Part shown: positions 1-4,817 of the stretch, in pieces
How the letters are laid out: each line of letters opens with the position of its first letter
Numbering within the stretch: position 1 is the first letter of the stretch
NCBI GenBank assembly: GCA_025453375.1
Contig: JALOQT010000092.1
Span: forward strand, 1-5,384
DNA length: 5,384 nucleotides
Direction of reading: 5' to 3'
DNA from: Phycisphaerales bacterium
GTDB lineage: Bacteria; Planctomycetota; Phycisphaerae; Phycisphaerales; UBA1924
Program-made: the position numbers and the translations under genes
The notes under the pieces: generated by a model
Told to the model about the DNA's origin: nothing
Database searches by the model: none
Seen by the model: only the letters and a program-made list of their open reading frames with translations

Positions 1-130
1 GATGGGGCGGCGGGCTGGGGGTGGGAGGGAGTGAGAGTGGGGGGCGGCGCGATCTGGCGCCCGCGGCGGAGGTGCCCTGCGAGCGGTGGGGGGGTAGCAG
101 GTGAAGGCGGATGAGGGTGTGTCCCACGCG
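1..130. other. G-rich intergenic stretch with G-quadruplex motif, no supported gene
   Basis: The + strand is strongly G-biased. Four G-runs lie at 12-14, 17-21, 23-25 and 27-29 with loops of 2, 1 and 1 bases, which meets the usual G3+ N1-7 quadruplex pattern, and another G6 run lies at 39-44. All three + frames stop by about position 114, and their translations are Gly/Arg-rich without family features. The minus-strand frames are Pro/Arg-rich and equally uninformative. I cannot exclude the edge of a neighbouring gene, but nothing supports one. Confidence 0.4.
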
Positions 131-170
131 TCACGCCACGCCCACCAGGGACTGATCGGCCACCGATTTC

Positions 171-240
171 TGAAGCCTGAAGCCTGAAGCCTGAAGCCTG
201 AAGCCAGAAGCCTGAAGCCAGAAGCCTGAAGCCTCAGGCC
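171..240. repeat. 7-bp tandem repeat (TGAAGCC)n, about nine copies
   Basis: Nine consecutive heptamers occupy 171-233. Units 1-5, 7 and 9 are TGAAGCC; units 6 and 8 are AGAAGCC; a decayed tenth unit (TCAGGCC) ends at 240. Because 7 is not a multiple of 3, each TGA falls in every + frame in turn, so the array closes all + frames. The minus strand stays open throughout, reading as GFRLQAS-like peptides. It resembles the short heptanucleotide tandem repeats known from intergenic DNA of filamentous cyanobacteria and other slow-growing bacteria. Function is unknown. It ends 47 bp before the zinc-ribbon membrane-protein gene. Confidence 0.95.
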
Positions 241-272
241 TCGTCTCGCCCGTTCCACATCGTGCGGTTTGG

Positions 273-281
273 TGGTATGCT
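273..281 (+). promoter_or_regulatory. possible extended -10 element of the membrane-protein gene
   Basis: TGGTATGCT fits an extended -10 pattern (TGn followed by a hexamer matching TATAAT at four of six positions). No good -35 is seen 17 bp upstream. The hexamer ends 6 bases before the GTG start at 288, so use of this element would give a nearly leaderless mRNA. This would fit the lack of a clear Shine-Dalgarno there. The call is weak. Confidence 0.2.
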
Positions 282-287
282 GTCGGC

Positions 288-1253
288 GTGGGACAGCACC
301 CTTCGGACTCGACGCCTGCCTGCACCTGCCCGCGCTGCGACTACGACCAGCGCGGCATCGTCGACACCTGGGCGGAGGCCTGCCCGCTTGATGGACGATG
401 CAGCGAGTGCGGGCTGGAGTTTGCGTGGGTGGATGTGCTGCGGCCGCATCGGCTGCCGGAGGTGCGGTTTGTGGAGCATGCCCCCGACGCGAGTTCGCGG
501 TTTGACCCTCGCATTCCGATCGCGGCGTGGCGCACGCTGATGTGGTCGTTGACGATCCGAGTGTTTGCTCGTCGCGTGAAGATGCAGCACAAGACTGAGC
601 CGCGACGGTGGTGGACGTGGGTGATGTGGACGCTGGTGGTGCCGGTGGTGGTGCTGAGCTGGATCTGGGCTGTTGCCTACGGCTCCAAATATCTCGGTAC
701 TTCGCGACTCTTGACGGCCCAAAACGCCCTCGTGCTCTCCAAGGGATGGCACGATACCTTCATCGCCGACAGCACCCCCAACTGGGCGACAGGACGGGCT
801 CTCTTTGCCCCGGTGTGGCTCGGCATCTACATGGGCGTGCTGGCGGTCGTCGCGGCGGTGATCCCGCTTGTTGCGCCTCAGACGCTGGGTGCGGCGAAGG
901 TCCGACGGAGTCTGATGCTGCGAGCAGCGGTGTTTTCGATGAGTCCGGCGATCGCCTGTTTCGTGTTTCACATGCTGTTCGGCAGTGCCACCTGGGTGGT
1001 CAGTGTCGTCGGTCAATCCTTTGGAAGGGGTCCGTGGTTTCTCGTGGACATGGTCTCTATTCGAGAACTGCATCCTTTCGTCGCGCTGCTGACGCTGCTG
1101 ACGGGACTGACGTGGGTCATTGCATGGTGGGGCGTCACGTATCTCGTGGCCTGGAAGATGACTCGATGGTGGGACATCGTTCAGATCATGATCGCACAGG
1201 TCATCGTGCTGCTGATCACGGCGGTCTTGTTGGTGATCGTGACTGAGACCTGA
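288..1253 (+). CDS. zinc-ribbon multi-pass membrane protein, unknown function
   Basis: I do not recognise a named family. The 321-residue product begins with a treble-clef or zinc-ribbon-like Cys cluster: C14-x2-C17 followed by DYDQRG, then C38-x2-C41-G, with further Cys at 12 and 32. Similar short ribbons with a 'YDLRG' signature are frequent at the N termini of otherwise unrelated planctomycete membrane proteins. A soluble linker (about 46-107) precedes about five hydrophobic segments, near residues 108-131, 172-196, 211-231, 264-288 and 297-318. The membrane part is Trp-rich. Start: the frame is closed by a TGA at 213 inside the heptamer array, and GTG at 288 is the first available start and keeps the Cys cluster. 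No strong Shine-Dalgarno is visible. The gene stands alone and converges on rplQ. The hydrophobic, W-rich composition marks this strand as coding rather than the His/Arg/Asp-rich antisense frame. A role in the membrane is inferred only. Confidence 0.8.
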   Translation: MGQHPSDSTPACTCPRCDYDQRGIVDTWAEACPLDGRCSECGLEFAWVDVLRPHRLPEVRFVEHAPDASSRFDPRIPIAAWRTLMWSLTIRVFARRVKMQHKTEPRRWWTWVMWTLVVPVVVLSWIWAVAYGSKYLGTSRLLTAQNALVLSKGWHDTFIADSTPNWATGRALFAPVWLGIYMGVLAVVAAVIPLVAPQTLGAAKVRRSLMLRAAVFSMSPAIACFVFHMLFGSATWVVSVVGQSFGRGPWFLVDMVSIRELHPFVALLTLLTGLTWVIAWWGVTYLVAWKMTRWWDIVQIMIAQVIVLLITAVLLVIVTET

Positions 1254-1300
1254 GGGATCGCGGCGATCGCGATGATGGACCGCACTGCACGTGACTGACG

Positions 1301-1336
1301 GTAAACAACAACGCACGAGCCGAAGCCCGTGCGTTG
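1301..1336 (-). terminator. rho-independent terminator of the alpha operon
   Basis: In the minus-strand RNA the arms CAACGCACGGGC and GCUCGUGCGUUG enclose UUCG, a 12-bp stem closed by the very stable cUUCGg tetraloop. The tail reads UUGUUUAC. The one imperfect position is a G-U pair in the minus RNA but an A-C mismatch in the + RNA, and only the minus side has a U-rich tail. It therefore primarily terminates rplQ, 53 bases past its stop codon. It lies between two convergent genes and could partly stop the + gene as well. Confidence 0.88.
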
Positions 1337-1375
1337 CGTGATTGACTGGGTTATCGAGTCGGGGCCCGACGCGTG

Positions 1376-1401
1376 ATCAGGCCTTGACATCAGGCCTTGA
1401 C
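1376..1401. repeat. 13-bp perfect tandem duplication across the rplQ stop codon
   Basis: The sequence atcaggccttgac occurs twice in succession (1376-1388 and 1389-1401). On the minus strand the unit encodes the last codons of rplQ plus its TGA. The second copy therefore lies immediately past the stop, shifted out of frame by 13 bases. It looks like a recent slippage or duplication event that left the protein's C terminus unchanged. Confidence 0.95.
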
Positions 1402-2007
1402 GGTCTTGGTCACGCTCTTGGCGAAGGCGATGCGGCGGTTGGCCTTGGCCTTGCGGCCGCTGGTGTTGCCAGCGGAGATTTCGGGGCCTTCCTCGGCGCC
1501 GACGAACTGCAGGACGCAGAGTGAGCCGCCGTCACCGATGCGGTGCTTGCCGAGCTTGACGATGCGGGTGTAGCCGCCGGCGCGGTCCTTGAAGCGGGGG
1601 GCGACGTTCTCGAAGATGTGCTTGACGAGCTTGGGGGCCTTGCGGAGCTCGCCGTAGCGGTTGCGCTCGACGCCGTCGCCCGAGGGGACGGGGAAGAACT
1701 GCTCGGCGCGGGCCCGCAGCTCGGCGACGGCGGCCTTCTCGTCATCCGTGGCGGTCTTGGGGACGTAGAGCCACTCGAAGCCGGGGCGATCCCAGCCCAG
1801 CGTGCTGATGACCTGGCGGCGGGCATGCAGCGAGCCGACCTTGGCCTTAGTCACGATCTTCTCGATGAAGGGCTGGACGGCCTTGGCCCGGGGGATCGTC
1901 GTGACGATCTGCCCGTGCTCAAAGAGCGACGCGGCGAGGTTGCGGAGCGTCGCCTCGCGGTGGCTGCTGGTCCGACCGAGTTTGTAACCTGCTTTGCCGT
2001 GACGCAT
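1390..2007 (-). CDS. rplQ: 50S ribosomal protein L17 with internal insertion
   Basis: L17 binds 23S rRNA near the polypeptide exit tunnel of the large subunit. The N terminus MRHGKAGYKLGRTSSHREA, the IPRAKAVQPFIEKIV stretch (38-52) and RFKDRAGGYTRIVKLG (138-153) are classic L17 signatures. The product is 205 residues, against about 127 in E. coli. Roughly 50 extra residues (about 68-125, containing the acidic/helical TATDDEKAAVAELRARAE) separate the two conserved halves, and a basic tail follows 171. The ATG at 2007 has an AAGGA Shine-Dalgarno 7 bases upstream. It is the last gene of the operon, 123 bases after rpoA and followed by the terminator at 1301-1336. Its position directly after rpoA is the standard bacterial arrangement. 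Confidence 0.97.
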   Translation of the reverse strand: MRHGKAGYKLGRTSSHREATLRNLAASLFEHGQIVTTIPRAKAVQPFIEKIVTKAKVGSLHARRQVISTLGWDRPGFEWLYVPKTATDDEKAAVAELRARAEQFFPVPSGDGVERNRYGELRKAPKLVKHIFENVAPRFKDRAGGYTRIVKLGKHRIGDGGSLCVLQFVGAEEGPEISAGNTSGRKAKANRRIAFAKSVTKTVKA

Positions 2008-2130
2008 GGGAGATTCCTTCGTGCTGACCGGCCAGCGAGGTGCGGGCCGAAAAACGGATTGCTGAGCTGACTGACACGTTCCATCGAACCGACCGACGCC
2101 ATCGACTGGCGATCAATCACCACCGGAGAC

Positions 2131-3162
2131 TTACTGACCCTGCTGAACCTCGTCGAAGCTGACGGCGTTGACCGTCACGCCCTCGGGCATCGGCATGCCC
2201 AGGGTCAGGCCGATGTCGCCGAGCTTCTTGGTCACTTCGCGCAGGCTGGTGCGGCCGAAGGAGCGGATCTTGAGCAGGTCCGCCTCGGTCTTGCTGACCA
2301 GGTCCGCGACGGTCTGGATCTTGAAGGACTCCAGGCAGTTGCTGGCGCGGACTGACAGGTCCAGCTCGCCGATGGGCATGTTGAGCTTGCGGATGAGATC
2401 CTCATCGATGCTCGCAGCCGCGGCGGCTTCCTGGCTGACGCGGGCGGCGCCAAGCTCGAAGTACTGGACGAAGGCGTTGAGGTGCTTGCGGAGAATCTTG
2501 CCGGCCTCGACCAGCGCCATTTCGGGCGTGACGGTGCCGTTGGTCCAGATGTCCATCACGAGCTTGTCGTAGTTGGTCTTCTGGCCGACGCGCGTCTCTT
2601 CGATCGCGTAGCGGACGCGCTGGACGGGGGAGTAGGCGGCATCCAGGAGGATGACGCCGATTTCCTGTTCAGCCTCGGTGTTGTGACGCTCGGAGGCGGG
2701 GACGTAGCCGCGGCCCTTTTCGATCTTCAGTTCCATCTCGAAGTCGACGCGATCAGTCAGCGTGGCGATGACCACATCCTTGTTGAGGATCGTCACCGAG
2801 CCGTCGGTCTCGATCATCTCAGCGGTGACCTCGCCCGGCCCGCGGGCGGCGAGCTTGAGGGTCTTGGGCTCATCGCCCTCCATCTTGACGATCAGGCTCT
2901 TGACGTTCAGGACGATGTCGGTGACATCTTCCATCACGCCCGGGATGCTGGAGAACTCGTGCTGGACGCCCTTGATCTTGATGCTCGTCAGCGCTGCGCC
3001 CTCGAGGGCCGACAGCAGCACGCGACGAAGCGAGTTGCCGACCGTCACACCGAAGCCCTGCTCAAAGGGCTCGACGATGAAGCGGCCGAACGTCCCGCTC
3101 TTGAACTTCGGGTCAGCGACAACTTTGCTGGGCAATTCCAAACCGCGCCACTTGATCCGCAT
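2131..3162 (-). CDS. rpoA: DNA-directed RNA polymerase subunit alpha
   Basis: Alpha dimerises to nucleate RNA polymerase assembly, and its C-terminal domain contacts UP elements and activators. The 343-residue product has the N-terminal domain signature VGNSLRRVLLSALEGAA (41-57), the conserved GRGYVPASER block (150-159), an Ala-rich linker (about 241-262), and a C-terminal helix-hairpin-helix domain (about 263-323). In that domain R272, N275, C276, G303, S306 and E309 align with E. coli R265, N268, C269, G296, S299 and E302. The E. coli K298 position is T305 and the N294 position is S301. The start at 3162 is chosen because AGGAAG precedes it by about 5 bases and homology begins there. The open frame extends to 3285, but those 41 Arg-rich codons overlap a strong hairpin and look non-coding. 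The gene lies 271 bases after rpsK and 123 bases before rplQ. Confidence 0.98.
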   Translation of the reverse strand: MRIKWRGLELPSKVVADPKFKSGTFGRFIVEPFEQGFGVTVGNSLRRVLLSALEGAALTSIKIKGVQHEFSSIPGVMEDVTDIVLNVKSLIVKMEGDEPKTLKLAARGPGEVTAEMIETDGSVTILNKDVVIATLTDRVDFEMELKIEKGRGYVPASERHNTEAEQEIGVILLDAAYSPVQRVRYAIEETRVGQKTNYDKLVMDIWTNGTVTPEMALVEAGKILRKHLNAFVQYFELGAARVSQEAAAAASIDEDLIRKLNMPIGELDLSVRASNCLESFKIQTVADLVSKTEADLLKIRSFGRTSLREVTKKLGDIGLTLGMPMPEGVTVNAVSFDEVQQGQ

Positions 3163-3176
3163 GTGCTTCCTGCCTT

Positions 3177-3247
3177 TGTCCGACGGGGGCCTATTCGCTG
3201 CCCTGGGGAGTCCTGGCCGCCTTCGGGTCCGGCCCCTCCGTCGGACA
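3177..3247 (-). promoter_or_regulatory. long inverted repeat in the rpoA 5' leader
   Basis: In the minus RNA UGUCCGACGGAGGGGCC (3247-3231) can pair with GGCCCCCGUCGGACA (3191-3177): 9 bp, a 2-base GA bulge, then 6 bp. The loop is 39 bases. The stem ends about 5 bases before the rpoA Shine-Dalgarno (3167-3171). The location suggests control of rpoA translation, or an mRNA processing or pausing site. No U-tract follows, so it is not a simple terminator. Function is inferred from position only. Confidence 0.55.
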
Positions 3248-3290
3248 GGGGCGTCCCATGCTGTCGGCCATTGAACCGATGCCAAACTGA

Positions 3291-3306
3291 TGCGACGTGC
3301 GTCGCA
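3291..3306 (-). promoter_or_regulatory. small hairpin in rpsK-rpoA gap
   Basis: TGCGAC and GTCGCA flank a 4-base loop as a perfect 6-bp inverted repeat. Weak outer pairing (AAC with GTT) is possible. It lies between the two larger stem-loops of the same gap. Alone it would be unremarkable, but it adds to a densely structured spacer. Confidence 0.35.
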
Positions 3307-3382
3307 GTTGATTCATGCTTGCCCGAGACACTGGCCACGCGTCAGCGATGGATAGCCCATCGCGGGGCGCGTGTCAGGCTCG

Positions 3383-3419
3383 ACCAGCAGCGGGCCGCCA
3401 CAAGGGTGGCCCGTCTGGT
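3383..3419 (-). promoter_or_regulatory. strong two-part stem-loop just after rpsK
   Basis: The inner arms at 3391-3399 and 3405-3413 (CGGGCCGCC and GGTGGCCCG) form 9 bp around a 5-base loop. Beyond a small internal loop the outer arms ACCAG (3383-3387) and CTGGT (3415-3419) add 5 bp. One inner position is G-U in + RNA and A-C in the minus RNA. It starts 14 bases after the rpsK stop. Without a U-tract it is not an obvious intrinsic terminator. It could be a processing site or an mRNA-stabilising 3' hairpin. Confidence 0.5.
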
Positions 3420-3433
3420 GCCTTACCACCGCA

Positions 3434-3811
3434 TTAGACGCGACGACGCTTCGTCGGGCGGCAGCCGTTGTGCGGGACCGGCGTGTGGTCTTCCATCGCC
3501 GTGACGCGGAGGCCCGCGGCGACGAGACCGTTGACGGCGCTTTCGCGACCGGCGCCGGCACCGTTGATGCGGACTTCGATCTCCGAGACGCCGATCTTGC
3601 GGGCCTTGTTGCCGCAGGACTCGCCGGCTCGGGTGGCGGCAAAGGGCGTGCTCTTACGCGTGCCCTTGAAGCCCATCGTGCCCGATGAGTCCCAGGCGAG
3701 GGTCTCGCCGTTGGTGTCGGTGATCGTCACGATCGTGTTGTTCTGGCTGGCGCGGACGTGCGCGATGCCGCGAACAACGTTCTTCCGGACTTTCTTGACT
3801 TTCTTGGCCAT
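3434..3811 (-). CDS. rpsK: 30S ribosomal protein S11
   Basis: S11 sits on the 30S platform beside the Shine-Dalgarno helix. The 125-residue product (E. coli S11 is 129) shows the family blocks: [15 protein letters not shown] (18-32), [13 protein letters not shown] (47-59), the glycine-rich GAGAGRESA (84-92), and [14 protein letters not shown] (112-125). The N115-G116 pair matches the site that is converted to isoaspartate in E. coli S11. The ATG at 3811 is preceded only by a weak purine stretch (GAAAGA), so the start rests on homology. It lies 186 bases after rpsM and 271 before rpoA, both unusually long spacers for this operon, and rpsD does not follow it. Confidence 0.98.
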   Translation of the reverse strand: MAKKVKKVRKNVVRGIAHVRASQNNTIVTITDTNGETLAWDSSGTMGFKGTRKSTPFAATRAGESCGNKARKIGVSEIEVRINGAGAGRESAVNGLVAAGLRVTAMEDHTPVPHNGCRPTKRRRV

Positions 3812-3829
3812 AGGTCAGTCTTTCGTGAG

Positions 3830-3883
3830 TCTTGCGAACTGGCTTGTGCCTGCGCACTGTCTTGAGCCTGCGCACTGTCTGAA
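3830..3883. repeat. three tandem 18-bp repeats in rpsM-rpsK gap
   Basis: Units at 3830-3847, 3848-3865 and 3866-3883. The second and third share the first 15 bases (gcctgcgcactgtct) and differ only near the end. The first is a diverged copy matching the second at about 13 of 18 positions. The array begins 18 bases upstream of the rpsK start codon on the transcribed strand, so it lies in the mRNA just ahead of the ribosome binding region. Function is unknown. Confidence 0.85.
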
Positions 3884-3887
3884 CTTT

Positions 3888-3924
3888 GGTGCGTGGGCCA
3901 GGACAGTGCCGTGGCCCGCGCACC
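3888..3924 (-). promoter_or_regulatory. 13-bp stem-loop in rpsM-rpsK gap
   Basis: Arms ggtgcgtgggcca (3888-3900) and tggcccgcgcacc (3912-3924) flank an 11-base loop. Twelve positions are Watson-Crick; the remaining one is U-G in + RNA and C-A in the minus-strand mRNA. It directly abuts the 18-bp repeat array. No U-tract follows in the direction of the operon. Possible roles are attenuation, processing or protein binding, none shown by the sequence. Confidence 0.5.
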
Positions 3925-3941
3925 GAGATTGCGATTGACGT

Positions 3942-3987
3942 CGCGAGGGCCTGAGCCGGGCACATGTGCCCAGGGCCAAGCCTCGCG
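3942..3987 (-). promoter_or_regulatory. compound palindrome after the rpsM stop
   Basis: A perfect 14-bp palindrome, gggcacatgtgccc (3958-3971), sits inside a longer inverted repeat with 7-bp arms cgcgagg (3942-3948) and cctcgcg (3981-3987). It begins 11 bases after the rpsM stop codon. In RNA it could form a nested stem, and in DNA the central palindrome could bind a dimeric protein. No specific factor is recognised. Confidence 0.45.
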
Positions 3988-3997
3988 CCGGTGGGCT

Positions 3998-4375
3998 TTA
4001 GCCCTTGACGCCCTTCTTGCCGGCGACGGTCTTACGACGACCCTTGCGGGTGCGGCTGTTGCTGCGGGTGCGCTGGCCACGCGTGGGCAGGCCCTTGCGG
4101 TGACGATCGCCGCGGTAGGACTTGATGTCCTTGAGGCGCTGGACGTTCTGGCCGACCTGGCGGCGCAGGGCACCTTCGACGAGGAAGTTGGCGTCGATGA
4201 TCGCGCTGATGCGGGCGGCAGCCTGCTCGTCAACATCCTTCGCGCGGAGGTCGGGATCGACCTTCGCCTCAGCGAGGATGTCCTTGGCGAACTTGGCGCC
4301 GATGCCGTGCACGTACTGCAGGGCGAAGTAGATCTTCTTGTTCTCGGGAATGTCGATACCAGCGATACGCGGCAT
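3998..4375 (-). CDS. rpsM: 30S ribosomal protein S13
   Basis: S13 lies in the head of the small subunit, contacting 16S rRNA and, through its basic tail, the P-site tRNA region and L5 bridges. The 125-residue product (E. coli S13 is 118) starts with the typical MPRIAGIDIPENKK, has the helix-turn-helix region YVHGIGAKFAKDIL (21-34), and ends with YRGDRHRKGLPTRGQRTRSN (87-106) plus a Lys/Arg-rich tail. The ATG at 4375 is preceded by a weak GGAA about 7 bases upstream and agrees with homology. It is second in the operon, 104 bases after rpmJ. The spacer holds a GATCAG/CTGATC inverted repeat (4434-4463) and a repeated ggcccggc octamer. Confidence 0.98.
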   Translation of the reverse strand: MPRIAGIDIPENKKIYFALQYVHGIGAKFAKDILAEAKVDPDLRAKDVDEQAAARISAIIDANFLVEGALRRQVGQNVQRLKDIKSYRGDRHRKGLPTRGQRTRSNSRTRKGRRKTVAGKKGVKG

Positions 4376-4433
4376 GGTGTGTTTCCGTAAATCTGCCGAA
4401 GCGTGAGGCCCGGCAATCGTGTGAACCGAAGCA

Positions 4434-4463
4434 GATCAGGCGAGCATCTCGGCCCGGCTGATC
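4434..4463 (-). promoter_or_regulatory. short inverted repeat in rpmJ-rpsM gap
   Basis: gatcag (4434-4439) and ctgatc (4458-4463) can pair as 6 bp. A nested CGAG/CTCG pair lies around 4443-4453. The stem is short and could arise by chance. It is listed because it sits in another unusually long spacer of this operon. Confidence 0.25.
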
Positions 4464-4479
4464 ATCACGAGAAGATCGC

Positions 4480-4596
4480 TTAGCCCTGCACCTGCTTGTG
4501 CTTGGGGTCGCTCTTGCAGATCACCCGGACCTTGCCCTTGCGGCGCACGATCTGGCAGGCGTTGCACATCCGACGAACACTGGCGCGGACCTTCAT
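4480..4596 (-). CDS. rpmJ: 50S ribosomal protein L36
   Basis: This is a 38-residue protein of the large subunit, exactly the usual L36 length. It starts [17 protein letters not shown] and ends PKHKQVQG. The zinc ligands C11, C14, C27 and H33 are all present, so this is the zinc-binding (C+) form. The ATG at 4596 has AGGA 7 bases upstream (4604-4607), and the stop is TAA at 4480-4482. It is the first gene of the operon. infA, which often precedes rpmJ, is not seen; the next gene upstream is divergent. Translation of this gene would be the first readout of any leader control at 4620-4894. Confidence 0.97.
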   Translation of the reverse strand: MKVRASVRRMCNACQIVRRKGKVRVICKSDPKHKQVQG

Positions 4597-4619
4597 GGGT
4601 CGATCCTGGGCAAAGAGCC

Positions 4620-4667
4620 GTCGTCGGGAGGATTCACCGCCTTACGCTGGCGATGCGGTCCGACGAC
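4620..4667 (-). promoter_or_regulatory. bulged hairpin ahead of rpmJ ribosome binding site
   Basis: In the minus RNA GUCGUCGG (4667-4660) pairs with CCGACGAC (4627-4620), followed on one side directly by ACCGC (4659-4655), which pairs with GCGGU (4640-4636). An 8-base bulge, GAAUCCUC, sits on the 3' side. It begins right after the U-tract of the upstream terminator and ends 12 bases before the AGGA box of rpmJ. An asymmetric bulge in a stable stem is typical of ribosomal-protein binding sites, so this is a candidate operator for feedback control. Confidence 0.5.
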
Positions 4668-4703
4668 AAAAACGCCCTCGGCGCGGACGCTCCGCGCCAA
4701 GGG
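4668..4703 (-). terminator. intrinsic terminator/attenuator in the rpmJ operon leader
   Basis: The minus RNA arms CCCUUGGCGCGGA (4703-4691) and UCCGCGCCGAGGG (4687-4675) form a 13-bp stem with one U-G pair around a GCG loop. CG and then UUUUU (4672-4668) follow. This is a full rho-independent terminator signature. It lies 72 bases upstream of the rpmJ start, and no minus-strand gene precedes it, as the next gene is divergent. It is therefore either an attenuator of the operon or the end of a leader-derived small RNA. The + orientation lacks a U-tract. Confidence 0.8.
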
Positions 4704-4785
4704 GGAGAAGTATTGGCCACTGGAGGCGACAAGTCGAGCCCTCGGGATTGGCGAAGACTTGAAAATTCACTGGCGGGTGATAGGT

Positions 4786-4817
4786 GGACCGACCTTTGAC
4801 CAAACAAAGATCGGTCC
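4786..4817 (-). promoter_or_regulatory. leader hairpin upstream of the attenuator
   Basis: In the minus RNA GGACCGAUCUUUG (4817-4805) and CAAAGGUCGGUCC (4798-4786) form a 13-bp stem with a 6-base loop. The single non-Watson-Crick position is U-G on the minus strand and C-A on the +, supporting function as minus-strand RNA. The 5' arm can instead pair with 4885-4894. Confidence 0.6.

Noticed and set aside
1263..1270. GCGATCGC octamer, the cyanobacterial HIP1 palindrome
   Set aside because: It is a single occurrence in a GC-rich spacer; HIP1 is meaningful only when highly repeated.
234..1316. 360-codon open frame on the minus strand opposite the zinc-ribbon membrane protein
   Set aside because: Its translation is dominated by His, Arg, Asp and Gln without domains, as expected of an antisense shadow. 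The + strand product has a Cys cluster and clear membrane segments.
1543..2070. 175-codon + frame opposite rplQ
   Set aside because: It is antisense to a clear L17 gene; its Gly/Leu/Asp-rich composition mirrors L17 codon use.
3163..3285. 41-codon N-terminal extension of rpoA
   Set aside because: It is Arg/Pro-rich, lacks homology, and overlaps the 3177-3247 inverted repeat. A good Shine-Dalgarno and the conserved alpha N terminus support the start at 3162.
2482..3504. 340-codon + frame opposite rpoA
   Set aside because: It is antisense to unmistakable alpha-subunit sequence and composed of Asp/Leu/Ala-rich shadow peptide. It also runs through the structured gap and into rpsK.
3727..4416. 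229-codon minus frame overlapping rpsM and rpsK in another frame
   Set aside because: It is a Ser/Ala/Arg/Thr-rich frame-shifted reading of the real genes. The DSAQAQ repeats in it only reflect the 18-bp DNA repeat.
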